From the NCBI GenBank assembly GCA_031472005.1, contig PZJY01000003.1, forward strand, positions 2,108,001 through 2,172,000: a stretch of DNA of 64,000 nucleotides. The letters run 5' to 3'. The notes below the pieces were generated by a model that saw only the letters and a list, made by a program, of their open reading frames with translations, was not told where the DNA came from and did no database searches. Position numbers and translations under genes: made by a program. Positions 45,901 through 57,555 of this stretch are shown piece after piece (the stretch's first letter is position 1; each line of letters opens with the position of its first letter). Origin of the DNA: Tetracladium setigerum (taxonomy: Eukaryota; Ascomycota; Leotiomycetes; Helotiales).

Positions 45901-47440
45901 GGGTGGCAGACAAGCAGAAAGATTGAAGATCGTTGCTCCCCGAGGGAAGCGCCAAAATTTGCGAAAGCTGTAGATGAACACACGGCCGGGTGTGTCGTTA
46001 GACAGTTCCTCTCGGAAGGCAGCCGAGACAGCCGCCATTGCATTCATCCATCTTTCATCCCCATCCTCATCTGTGCCGAGGCTCGCTCAGCTCGACAAGG
46101 CTAGGATTACCCCTGTCAGCGGTGTGTGGTCAGGTAGTGCAGGGTGTGTGCATCAAATGACTCGGATCGGCGCCATGGCATTAGATCATCGTCGCCTTTT
46201 CCACATTTGCCATGCCTGCGAGGAGGAAGGAGAAGATGTGATTGGATCTGGCGTGTGCTGCACTCTCTTCCTCTGTCTCTCTCTCTCTCACACTTTCTCC
46301 ATCCGCAATCCACATCCACACATTTACATCCACACTACTGTAACCTACTTTCGCCTCTATCCCTGGGCGTTCGGTTCGGCCACCAGTCTGTCACTTCTCC
46401 TGCGAGCAAGCAAGCAATCAATCCTTCCTTCCTTCCTCACGCTCTTCTTTAGGTGAGAGGGTGTGAAACCTTTTCACTCAATAATCCCAGCAAGGCCTTC
46501 CATCATCGAAGACATATTATCTCCCTAATTCGTTCTTCTAATTTCCACCCTCCTCGCTTCATCCTCCTCTTCCTCCTCCTCCTCCTCCTCTTTTCCTCCT
46601 CCAATCTTCGCATCTCCGATGGTTACAGCCAGTCCTCCCTCCTCCTCTTGTATGATATCAGAACTCCACATTATATCTCCGCCCAACCCAAAGAACAGAC
46701 AGGGTCCACCACAACTAAACTAAACTACAACCCACCAACCCACCACCCACCGACCACCACAACCCCCTTCGAGTCAAGTGCGCATCTCTCTGGCTTGTCC
46801 TCAAGTTCCTGCTCCGAGCCGCATGGGACCCTACTCAAACTCACTTTTGTCCTCATCATCCTCCCCCATCTCTTGACACTCCCAGCCAGCGCCCCCTTTC
46901 GCCAGCCATGTCGAGATTCTAGAACGCCCATCTTATCCCAATTCCACATCCCACCTCTCTCCCGGCGACCACCACCACCCCTCCCTCACTACCCTAAATC
47001 TACTTACTACTATTATTACTACTACTACTATCAATCTACTATCCGTCGGGAACGCCTGCTTCCTCGACCCATTGCTGCTGCTGCTCACGCTCCAGCCTTT
47101 TAAAGATTGAAGTGCGCCCGCCCCACCGTTCACCGTCGTCAACGGTCGGCTGCGATTTGGGGCTTCCTTCACATTTCAACACTGACGATTTGCCAAGCAT
47201 TGCATCTGGTCCTTCACCTCAACAACTACCACCACCCATCTCGACCTTGAGGCCGCCTAGCAAACCATTCTCTTAACATCACAATCTAATCTTTCCATAG
47301 ATTGAGAAGTCGGCGACCTGTTGTCCTGCTCCAATACTGGCGGGCACGGGTCGGCTTGGGCTGTGGTATCAAAAATTGAGAACCACCGAACCCCCTTGAA
47401 CTTCCCCCATCTTTCTTGACCGCGTCGCCAGATCAAAGCC
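42913..47440. other. 4.5-kb gene-free region upstream of SKN7
   Basis: No coding sequence with a recognisable domain is present on either strand; the ORFs are low-complexity. Simple-sequence features include an 18-bp A run (43909-43926), an AAGC run near 45434-45452, CT runs near 46276-46292, TTCC and TCC runs at 46425-46600, and a TAC/TAT run at 47005-47034. The last 1 kb is strongly pyrimidine-rich and resembles a long 5' leader of SKN7 with upstream ATGs. Distal parts could hold an unrecognised non-coding RNA. Confidence 0.5.
43909..43926 (+). repeat. A18 homopolymer
   Basis: Eighteen consecutive A residues, the longest homopolymer in the window. Its presence shows that long A runs were not collapsed by the assembler. 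Confidence 0.95.
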
Positions 47441-49748
47441 ATGGAGGGCAAATCGGTAGACATGGGCTCTAATCAAAACAACTCGAGCGATTTTGTACGT
47501 ACCTTGGTTCAGGATCTTGTGATTAACCTATGTACCCATCTCTAACATGAATCGCTTCTAGGTTCGCAAGCTCTACAAGTAAGGACTCATCGCCGCCACA
47601 AAGTCCCTAGGTCTCTTGCCACCGCTTTTGGATGCTAATATCAAATGTCTAGAATGCTGGAGGATCCTTCCTACGAAAAAATTGTTCGTTGGGGCGAGGG
47701 TGGCCAGAGTTTTGTGGTTCTCGAGGTACGTTCCCACGATACCGATCCGAATTTATCATGTCAATCATCCATCGCACGGCCATATTGACACCAGCACAGA
47801 ACGAAAAATTCACAAAATATGTTCTCCCAAAGCACTTCAAGCACTCCAACTTCGCAAGCTTTGTACGACAGTTGAACAAGTACGACTTCCACAAAGTCAG
47901 ACAGAGCAACGAAGATAACACCCCGTCGCCCTACGGCAATAATGTGAGTACCACCATCGACCATCTGACCCTACGTCTAATCCGCTCCAGGCATGGGAGT
48001 TCAAACATCCCGAGTTCCAAGCCAACAAGAAGGATTCCCTGGATAACATCCGACGCAAAGCGCCCAATGTGAAAAAGCCAGCGGTCAACGCGGACGATGC
48101 ATTCCCAGCTCAGCAAATGGATCTAATCAATGGCCAACTAGTCGCGACACAACAACAGCTACAGACGGTAACTGACAAGTACAACGAGCTTGCGTCTGGC
48201 CATACCTACCTACTCCAACAATTTGTGAGCCTTCAGAAGTTCGTCAAGAACCAGGATAATGTCTTGCACAGGGTCGTTGGCTTCCTACAGACCTCCGACG
48301 CTCAAAGGAGAAATAGCCGCATCGGATTCGGAGGCGTCGCAGAGCCGGGTATGGCCGAAGTGATAGATGACCAGCCAGCATCGCCATTACAACAAGCCGC
48401 AAAATTGCTAGATCAATTCTCGGGTCAAAGCCTGTCAACCGCAGAGCTCGAACAGAAGGTCCACGAATTCCAGAGTATAAACGATTATTCCACACCGCCA
48501 CAGGATGCTACAAACGCTGGGATGGCCACACAGGTCGATGGACGTGCTGCCCACTTGGGATACACCATTAATAACGACCTGGACAACATGGTCTACCCCG
48601 TCGGGCACACCAATGGTATTGATCCCATCCATCACGAACACATCAATAACATCCCTTATGCCCTCCCCCCGAGTGGAATGATCCCTGTGGAAGCCATGCC
48701 GCAAGAGATGACGGAAGGTACCCCCGCACCGAATGCTGGTAGGAAGAAGAGTGTCCAAGAATCCGTCTGGGGAGCGCAGAAACCGCACATTCTATTAGTA
48801 GAAGATGATAAGGTTTGCGCCAGGATTGGATGCAAGTTCTTGCAGGCTTTCGAGTGTGGTGTTGATACGGCTGTATGTAGAGTGCTCTTTTTTTCTGGAA
48901 TAACCTTACTAAATTTTGGCAGCGCGATGGACTCGAAGCGGTGAACAAAATCAACAACGCCGGCATTCCATACGATCTCATCCTGATGGACATCATTATG
49001 CCTCATCTTGACGGAGTTTCGGCAACGGTGTGCATTCGCGAGCAACGGCCACACATTCCCATTATTGCCATGACCTCGAACATTCGAGCGGATGATATTG
49101 ACATGTACTTCCGATATGGTAAGCATACTCCCTCCAATGGCTGAGTTTCGGTTGCTAATGCTAATTGTCTTAGGAATGAACGATGTATTACCGAAGCCAT
49201 TTACAAAGGACGGTATGCTGCGAACTCTCGAAAAACATCTTCACAGGTTTAAGAAAGACCCCCAACACTTTCCTCCCACACTTCAAATGCAAAGTCACTC
49301 GGGTTTTGCAACACCAACCAGTGGACAATCAAGCTTGGGCATCAATGTTGGCCAAATCCCAGCCAACGCATCCATGAAAAACGAAACATCGCCTGAAAAG
49401 TCACCTGTGACATTGGGTTCCTGGAACTCACCCAACCAGTTACCCAACCAATCGCCTATAGGGCTACCTGGTCAATCGCCTCTCGGGAATGCTCCAAATG
49501 GGTTTATGCAGCAAGCCATGGGCGGCCCCAGCCAATTTAATATGACTCCCACTCATACTCACCAGCAACATCATCTCCCCCAACCTCAGACTGCCTACCA
49601 AAACCCCCCTCTCACTCCTAGTCTCGGTGGTCCAAGAGTAGCTGGTCATAGAAGAGTCATGTCAGATATGACGGGAGGGCCTCCAACGGACGAACATTCC
49701 GACAAGAGACAGCGGGTGTACGGCCAACCCGGCAGCTATCAACAATGA
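47441..49748 (+). CDS. SKN7: SKN7-type transcription factor: HSF domain plus response-regulator receiver
   Basis: Skn7 is the nuclear response regulator of fungal osmotic and oxidative stress phosphorelays. Seven exons give 646 aa: 47441-47494, 47562-47578 (only 17 nt), 47653-47725, 47800-47943, 47991-48872, 48923-49118 and 49174-49748. The HSF-type DNA-binding domain is built across four splices: VRKLYK, MLEDPSYEKIVRWGEGGQSF, NEKFTKYVLPKHFKHSNF and ASFVRQLNKYDFHKV. A coiled-coil stretch lies around residues 145-200. The receiver begins HILLVEDDKVCARIGCKFL near 362, has the phospho-acceptor in LILMDIIMPHLDG near 411, TSNIRADDID, and LPKPFTKDGM with the conserved Lys near 462. The Gln/Pro-rich tail ends DKRQRVYGQPGSYQQ. 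The frame is intact. Confidence 0.97.
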
Positions 49749-51107
49749 TGAAAATCTCATATGCTAGGCCGTTGTATATTAACTAATTGAGCCGGCATTT
49801 TCCAATTAAAGGCAGAAGAAAGAGGCTAAAGTCGAATCATCGGGATGGCAAAGGAAGGGATAAATGTTCATATCATGCTCTCCTTTTTTTTCCGCGTGCG
49901 GACAGGCGTCTGGGATACCACCTTAACATTTTTGGGGGCTGGAACTTGTGTTTTTTGTTGGGTCCGTGGAGGACTCTATGGTTTTGGGATCATGCTCTCG
50001 TTCTGCGAGTAGCCACATGGCATTTGAGGAGTAAAATATATTAATAAATACTATATAACATGAAACCAAGTCCACGCATCTCTGATCTTTAGTCGGTGTC
50101 CAACCTCAATCTTTAGGTGCTGGAACATAGAATAGTTGTGAATCTGTTCGGTTTGAGCGATATTGGAAGGGAGCTTCTGTTAGTCGTAGTAATTGTAAAT
50201 GATCCATGGCTTCCGTAGGGTGTATTAGGGAGAACAATCAGTATGCCGTGCATGTGTGTGTGCAGTCAATTTCTCGACCTTGCATCCCAAAAAATTCGAG
50301 ACCAAGAAAACAATATTTACTAGAAATCCCCAGAAAGCTCAATAATCTTAACAATACGTCTTTGTTCCAGTCATTCAATTCAATTCATTTCTCATATTTC
50401 CTTTCAAATCTGTAAAAAGAGGTGACAATATTCCGTATGTCTAGTCATCCACATCCAGCCCAAAATCCCACAACACCTTAAAATCCCGGCAAGCCCAAAT
50501 CCTCCACCTCCCAGAGAGCTGGGAAGGACGGCCTGACGTCTCATTAACCTCAACAACCCTCCCTCGTCAGCCCTACAGTCCCCATCAAATCAGCCGCCGC
50601 AGTTACACCCTTACAGTACAGGTGAGCATTATTTTCGTATTTTTCGCCGGTTCTAGACCGCGCGGTTGAACATGGCGCGGGTTCAGCATTTCGATCATGG
50701 ATGAAGGGAGGGCGATGGAGGTCTAGATCGCGGGTGTACCAGGTGTGCGTTTTGGGAGGTGCTTGGCGGGGGATAAAATGATTGGTGAGTGTGAGGAAGG
50801 GCGGTGAGTGAATGCGGTCGTTCTGCCGTAGACCGGTTTTTTGAGCTATGGTGGGTGAGTCAAATCTTGGTTGGATGTTGGAGGAGCCAGATCATTTTTT
50901 ATGGGCATTGCGGTTTACGACGGAATCTTTGAACAACGATTGAATTGAATAGAGAGCCAGATTTGGAGAAGACGATATTCAGGTTTTGATAGCAGGGATA
51001 ATTGATTGGGCTGCGGCACGAAAAAGAACGCGACAGCGAGAGAAGGGAGACAGAGAAAGAGGGGCATACACCTACCTACCTACCTACATACAAAACAGTC
51101 AACACAA
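49749..51107. other. Gene-free 1.36-kb region between SKN7 and GCD6
   Basis: Contains the SKN7 3' end and the promoter of GCD6. A CTAC repeat (51071-51087) lies in the GCD6 leader just before the ATG. No supported ORF or RNA gene was found. Confidence 0.45.
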
Positions 51108-53545
51108 ATGTCACAGAAAGCTGGAAAGGCAGGGGGCAAGGCGGCAGCTCCGAAAGGAGGGAAGAAAGGCGCTGCCTCCGGCGGTGGAGGGAAGAAGGAA
51201 GATGAGCGCGAGGAAACTTTGCAGGCTGTGGTGCGTTGTGCAGGCTATTGATTGATTGATTGATGGATGGATGGATGGATGGATAGGATATAGATGCCAC
51301 GATACTAATGATTCGAACAGATTCTTGCGGATTCATTCGAGACTAGGTTTAGTCCTTTTACCTTGGAAGTTCCTCGGGTGAGTGTGTGCTGGGGATGTCT
51401 TTGGGAATCATGCTAATTATGGATGGCAGTGTCTCCTCCCTCTCGCCAATACGCCGCTGATTGAGTACACTCTTGAGTTCCTGGCCATGTCAGGGGTGAC
51501 GGAGATATACATTTATTGCGGCGCTCACACAAATGAAATTGAACGCTATATCATAGACTCAAAATGGCATCCTCTATCCTCGCCCTCGTCACCCTTCAGC
51601 ACGCTCGAAATCGTCAAGACCACTGCCCGTTCCGTGGGTGACGCTATGCGCGATCTCGACAGTAGAAATCTCATCACGGGCGATTTCCTCTTGGTCCATG
51701 GAGATCTGGTGAGCAATTTACCGATTGAGCAAGCACTTCGAGGCCATCGCGAAAGAAGAGTTAAAGATAAAAACGCAATCATGACTGTTGTTCTCCGAGA
51801 CGGTGGATTAGGCGCTCATAGAACAAAAGCGAAAGGAATCACGCCTGTTTTCGTCATCGAGCCGAGCACGAAACGCTGTCTGCACTATGAAGAGATGCAT
51901 CCCCTCCAAGCCAATAGATATGTCAACATCGACCCAGACCTGCTCTCCTCGCATCCGGAAATGGAAATCCGAACAGATCTCATCGATTGTGGAATTGATA
52001 TCTGCACGCCTGAGGTGCTAGCTTTGTGGGCGGAGAGTTTCGATTATGAGAACACCCGTCGACATTTTTTGCATGGTGTCTTGAAGGATTATGAACTCAA
52101 TGGTCAGACGATACACACGCAAGTTGTGGAGAATCATTATGCGGCTAGGGTAGCGAATCTGCAGGCTTATGATGCTGTTAGTAAGGACGTGTTGGGACGC
52201 TGGACATATCCTCTGGTGCCTGATAGCAATCTCCTTGCTGATCAGACTTATAAGTTTGAGCGCGGGGGTTTGTGCAAGGAGGATGGTGTTGTGCTTGCCA
52301 GGACGTGTAAAACGGGCAAGAGGACGGTATTGGGGAAGGATACTAGTATTGGTGATGGGAGCTTGATCTCGAATTCGATTATTGGGAGGAGATGTCAGAT
52401 TGGGAGAGATGTGGTGATTGAAAACGCATACATCTGGGATGATGTAAGCATCGGTGATGGAAGCAAGATCTCAAATTCTATCATCGCAAACGAAGCAGCA
52501 GTGGGAAAGAACTGCACCATCTCACCCGGCGCTCTCCTCTCTTACTCGGTCCGCATCTCAGACAATACAACCATCAAAGCCAACACCCGCATCACCCGCG
52601 CCAAAAGTACACCCACCGACAATTCAGCACGAACGTCCGTCCCAACCGAGTCAACACTCGTTGGACACCTAGGAGAAGGCTACGAATTCAGAGAAGAAGA
52701 CGCCTCGGACGACGAAGCAGACGACCCATCATACCTCCTAAACAACACCCTCATCTACTCAACAGCCCACCTCAACCTCTCCCAATCCTCCATCTCAACC
52801 CTCTCATCCACCCCCTCCTCCCCCTCCTCAGCCCACAACCCCCGCTCCCGCTCTCCTCCTTCGCCGACTCCATCACCTCCGACACCACCCCGCCGACCGC
52901 GACGCCAAAAAGGCCGAAGAAAACTTCCACCACGACGCCGTCTCCGGCCTTCTGGATGCGCTCACCAACTCTAAAGATTTCGACTCCGCCAAGCTCGAGT
53001 TCATGGGCTTGCGTCTTTCGAATGACGCGGATGATCATCAGATCCGAAAAGCCGTTGCTGCCGCTTTCGTGAAGAGAATCACGCAGATTGTGGTTGGTGA
53101 GCAAGGCGTTGATGCTGTCAAGGCTACGGCGAGGGTGGTGGGTATTGCGGGCGTGAAGGGATTTTTGCTCGAGACTGCCGTGGGCGTCGAGAGGCGGTTG
53201 GAGGATCAATCCGATTTCTTGAACGGCTTGATCAGGGAGGTCGTGCATGGCGGGAAGAAATCTTCGGGCAGCGCGACGGCGTCTGGGAGTGTGGTGGCCG
53301 GGAATGTCATGGCTGCTATTTGTCAGCGGTTGTATGTTGATGAGATTTGTGATGAGGAGGGGTTTTTGGCGTGGTGGGATGAGTGTGAGATTGGTGAGAA
53401 GAATGGTGAGGCGATTGGTGGTGAGTTGGGCGATTTGGAGAAGGTTGTGAGGGAGAAGGTGTTGGTGTTTATTGAGTGGTTGAGGGAGGCGGATGAGGAG
53501 GATAGTAGTGAGGAGGAGGATGATGATGAGGAGGATAGTGAGTGA
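51108..53545 (+). CDS. GCD6: eIF2B epsilon (guanine nucleotide exchange catalytic subunit), two frame slips
   Basis: eIF2B-epsilon catalyses GDP-GTP exchange on eIF2. Exons are 51108-51230, 51321-51377 and 51430-53545. A Lys/Gly-rich head precedes ILADSFETRFSPFTLEVPR, then the nucleotidyltransferase-like domain (CLLPLANTPLIEYTLEFL, LVHGDLVSNLPIEQAL). Hexapeptide repeats of the left-handed beta-helix follow (LGKDTSIGDGSLISNSIIG, GDGSKISNSIIANEA). After EGYEFREEDASDDEADDPSY the frame is lost at CCCCC 52839-52843 and again at CCCC 52888-52891. Adding one C at each gives LSSFADSITSDTTPADRDAK and then ENFHHDAVSGLLDAL. The catalytic W2 domain runs through QIRKAVAAAFVKRI, FLAWWDECE and an acidic end. 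The corrected protein is 765 aa. Confidence 0.93.
51247..51284 (+). repeat. GCD6: Microsatellite (ATTG)n(ATGG)n inside GCD6 intron 1
   Basis: A compound tetranucleotide repeat of about 38 bp fills the middle of the 90-nt first intron (51231-51320). Without it the intron would be of usual size for this genome. Confidence 0.9.
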
Positions 53546-54417
53546 GGTTTTTTTTAGAGAGAGGGGGGATATAGCTAGACAGAGAGAGGATAAAATCAAA
53601 ATGGCAATGGATCGTGAAGTTTTTAAGCTTTAATTTATCTGGTGTAAATGTTTCAATGGGATGACAGCCAAATACCTAGGCATCGGATACCCACAATAAG
53701 TAAACATCTCGCTTAAATTATCACGACAGCAACTGTTCCCAAAACCCGCAGAATCCGCGAATGGCCGCGGAATACCCGACCTATGGGGTGAAATAGGAGC
53801 CCGCCAAGGCCCTATGGGCCGGGTCGGGTAGGGGGTGCTTCAAATCTTAAACCCGTGCTAAGCATCTAAGAATGAATAAGATAGCTTAATCAGACCCACT
53901 CACAGGCTCTTAACTCTTTTTAAGCCTGAGCACGTCCCCTCGCACGGTTTCTACCGGAGCTGATTTTAGTTACTTCACGCAATCAAGCCATAATCCAAGA
54001 GAAATTTGGTGCTCAGGCTTTCTGAGTTAGGACAATTGATTTAACTAACTTCAAGTGAGAACTCAGTGAAAATGCGCACCGACTATTTGATAATACCCAG
54101 CCATCGCAGTCTCTATAGCAACAGCACGTATTAAAAACTGCCGCGTCGTGATACTCAGAAAAATAAACTATTGGTTGCTGTGTCATCCAGGATTGTAGCG
54201 TTCGAGTTCTGCCATCTATTGGCTGCGTTTCGCGAGGATCGTGAACTGCCGCAGGCAACCTTTATCCTCGAACCGCTCTCTACTTCCTTCCACTATCCAC
54301 CAGAATCGAGTTTTGGAGCTGCTGGCTTAACGCAACAAAAGGTCCTGCGCGGCGACAAATTTTACTCGCGACGAGCCTCGGATCAGCTTACATACCTCTC
54401 TCAAAACTTCTACTGCG
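53546..54417. other. Intergenic region before HET island, with GC-rich inverted repeat
   Basis: 872 bp without a supported ORF. At 53773-53830, tacccgacc and ggtcgggta form 9-bp inverted arms around a GC-rich loop holding a second small palindrome (ggccctatgggcc). The surroundings are AT-rich, so this patch stands out. Confidence 0.5.
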
Positions 54418-56846
54418 ATGGAAATCTCGGATGTCGAGGGTTTGGTTCGCAAGCACGGCTTGGAGGCTGACTCAATTACCCTACAGCCTGCTTCAGATCT
54501 CTACCAAAAATGTATATTGAACGACCCGACAGACATCCGACTTGTACGACTCCTTCCGGCTACAGTCCCTGGACAAGATAGCACTGAAGAGCCTTTAGTC
54601 GCAGAGATGTTTACCGCATCTATTTCCTCATTCAAGTCAGACTACGAAGCTCTCTCCTATGTTTGGGGGTCGAATACGACGCCGAAGCAAATCACTATCA
54701 TCGTCTTATCATCTTCCAAACAAGCTTCCGTGTTCGAGTACGGCATCACCGAGAACTTGTGGCGGGCACTAAGTGACCTCCGCCAGCCTGAACAGCCCGA
54801 GTCTTATGGACTGACGCTATATGTATAAATCAGAACGATATACCGGAGAAGAATGTGCAGGTTGCTCAAATGCGAGATGTATACGTCAATTCGAAACAAA
54901 CCCTCGCGCATCTTGGTTCGCCATTTGATGGACTAGAGGCCCTAGCAGCTTTTCGCGATTGCTACGAGACAAGAATTTGGTGGGTTGGGAGACCTCCAGC
55001 GCCGGGTGGCCGATTCAAGCGATTTCTGCCTGAGCACGGCATTGTGAGATCAAATCAAACTATATATAGGATATCAGCGTCCTTATTGAGTATGGTGTTT
55101 CCATACTTCTACATGAATTATGGGATGTCTTTTTTGATGCCAAAAGCATGGGCAAAGACACTCGCCTGGGCTTATACCCTTCTCAATGTAGGACTCACTA
55201 CTCAACTTCTACTTTCTCAAAACAAATTCTTTACTACAAGGCAGCCAGAAGTTCTGTATACTCCAAATGAAATTGTATTCGGTTTAGCGGAATTCTTTGT
55301 ACGTCCATGGTTTCGTCGGGCCTGGATAGTCCAAGAGTGTGTCGTTGCGCCAATGTCCTCTTCTACATCGGCCGCGAGAAGTTTGACATTGAGGATGTCA
55401 CAGGAATGATTTGGGCAAGACGCCACTTTAAAAATCCGATCGCTGAAGTTGCACCAGCCTCAACACACTTGTTGGCATTTCGGAGAATGGTGAAAATGCG
55501 ATCCGCACGATCAGAAGGGCTACCATCGCCATCTCTGACAGAGCTTCTGCAATGGTCATGGAGTTATGGCTTGGCCCAGGAAGCATCTAATCCTCGCGAC
55601 AAAATATTCGCTCTTCTTGGATTACTAGATAGTTGGGATCCCAACTTCTTCGTTGACTATCACGCGGACGTTGAGAAAGTATACTGGGCTTATGGTAGAA
55701 TGCTTTCGCAAGCTGCGGATCGATTCATGCTGCTCGAGGATCCCCGGCGTCATAATGGATTGAGGATGCTTCGTGGGTTCCTGATTTCTCGAAATCTTCG
55801 GAGCACAGTTTGTATGGGCTCAACGACTTCTACTCTGCTTCTGATGGAGTCTCTCTAGATCCATACCATTTAAATGAAGATGCAGCTTTTTTGGAAGTCC
55901 CTGCGATACTGGTCGACAGAATTGATCTAGTCGGTCGTTTGTATGGGTCTTCCGCACTTGACCTGTCACAGTTCACCATCTGGTTTTCGACGATTCAAAA
56001 GCTCATTCCGAGGCCCTGGCTAACGCGATTCCCACTCTGAAGTCTTTCCTTGATCTTCGAGACGACATCGACGAAATACTAAACCAGCATACTTCTCTTC
56101 AAATGCCTCCTCACTTGAGCAAGGAAGCTATAGCTGAGGTTCTTTCTCAGGTTGGATTATTCTTCGATCAAGGAGCTGGCTCACTTGATTCTTCTAGCAA
56201 TGCTCGCCTAGTCCAAGTCGAAAAAGATCTTGGAAGCGAGGATTCAATCACGCTGATCGAGAGAACCGTCGCTGCTGTCCGTTTAGCTCGGTTGTACTGC
56301 CAATTTCTATGCTCAGTCGACTCGCTAGACTCGCTAGATAATTTCGGTATGATAGAGGCAGATCTCAGCAGGCTGTTGGAGGACTCACAGCAGCCAGATT
56401 ACGACCGAGCGCAACGCTTCCAACGACTTGCATCACATCCAAACGACTACCCATTCTTGAGCCAACAGCCTTTCTTCCAAGCTCTCAGTCGAGATGAATG
56501 GCCACCGGCAATATTGAAAGACGATCCTTCCATCCCACAAGGGATTTTAAACAACGATGAGGAGTTGTTTTCACACTTCACAAAGACAATCATGCTGGCT
56601 TGTGGAACTGGACCGTGGGCAGAGAGGAGAATTGGTAAGACGGAGAAAGGATACATTTGCAATGCCGCTCCTGACGCTCAGATTGGTGATTGGATTGCAG
56701 TTGTAGCTGGTTGTCGGATGCCTCTCATTCTGAGACCGGGGAAAGACGGAGGTTATAGAATTGTTGGGCATGCGTATGTGATGAGCTTAATGAATGGTGA
56801 GGCCGCGAAGTTGAGCGAGAAAACTGAGCGAGTTCGACTTGTTTGA
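54418..56846 (+). CDS. HET-domain protein 2, broken by four one-base losses
   Basis: No introns are needed, but four -1 slips are: 54801-54805, 55350-55351, 55770-55771 and 55972-55973. Read piecewise the product is 810 aa. The HET domain includes IRLVRLLPATVPG, FKSDYEALSYVWGSN, then after slip 1 LWTDAICINQNDIPEKNVQ and VAQMRDVYVNS. Next is RPWFRRAWIVQECVVA, and after slip 2 NVLFYIGREKFDIED, then EASNPRDKIFALLGL, the usual post-HET block. After slip 3 come SWVPDFSKSSEHSLYGL, and after slip 4 HHLVFDDSKAHSEALANAI. The C-terminus has GKTEKGYICNAAPDAQIGDW and YRIVGHAYVMSLMNGEA, the typical end of this HET class. It is either a decaying gene or one damaged by assembly errors; the -1-only pattern favours the latter. 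Confidence 0.8.
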
Positions 56847-57555
56847 TGCGTTCAGTCTTTTCTTCGATTCTATCCGAGTTCTAGGAGTTTGGAGTCATCG
56901 CTCGGAAATGTTCCTCCTGTCCTCTGAAACTGGGGCCGCGAAAATAAGCGAGCCCCTGAAGGTGGTGGTCAATAAAGCAATGACAGGATCGACGAATGAT
57001 ATCGCTTTACTATCTCAACACAGCGAACTAATCATGACCGATGAAAGACGGAACGGAACTCAGAATCTCTACTTGCCAAGAAGAGCACTCTTGCAGAATG
57101 ACTAGCTAATCCTGCCAAGTAGGGTTTTGGGAAGAGTTTCTGCCGTCATTCTCATGAGTATTTCCGATCCACGGGCCAGCGACAAAACAGTACGACTCAG
57201 ACTCTTGGTTCTCCTTAGGTGGCAAGAGGGACTTGTAGTTGACTCGTCTTTTACTAGTAAGACAACTTATATACTTAACATTGTAAAATTGGGATATGCT
57301 TCGAATTTTCCTACTTACACGCTTATACGGTACTGAGTATATTTTTGGAAAGTGTCCCATTTGGGTTCTTTGGGAGCTTATTTGGGCCCTTGAGCATTGT
57401 CATTAAAACTTGACAAAAGTGATGTGAGAGAACAGAGGTTAGATTAAGTACAATTGGTTAAAAAGCGAGAAGTCAAAATACGTGAGGATTACCTTGCAAA
57501 CTAACAGACAGTTGCAATCTTGCTAATTTACGATCATTAACTCATTATATCAACG
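56847..57555. other. Intergenic region inside the accessory island
   Basis: 709 bp between the HET gene and the GTPase gene. Short plus-strand ORFs (56839-57105, 57127-57336) have no recognisable domain. The region is AT-rich towards 57400-57540. Confidence 0.45.

Noticed and set aside
46453..47103. 216-codon plus-strand ORF before SKN7
   Set aside because: Composition is driven by CT/TCC/TAC simple repeats (Leu, Ser, Pro, Tyr runs), no domain is visible, and it lies in the likely SKN7 leader.
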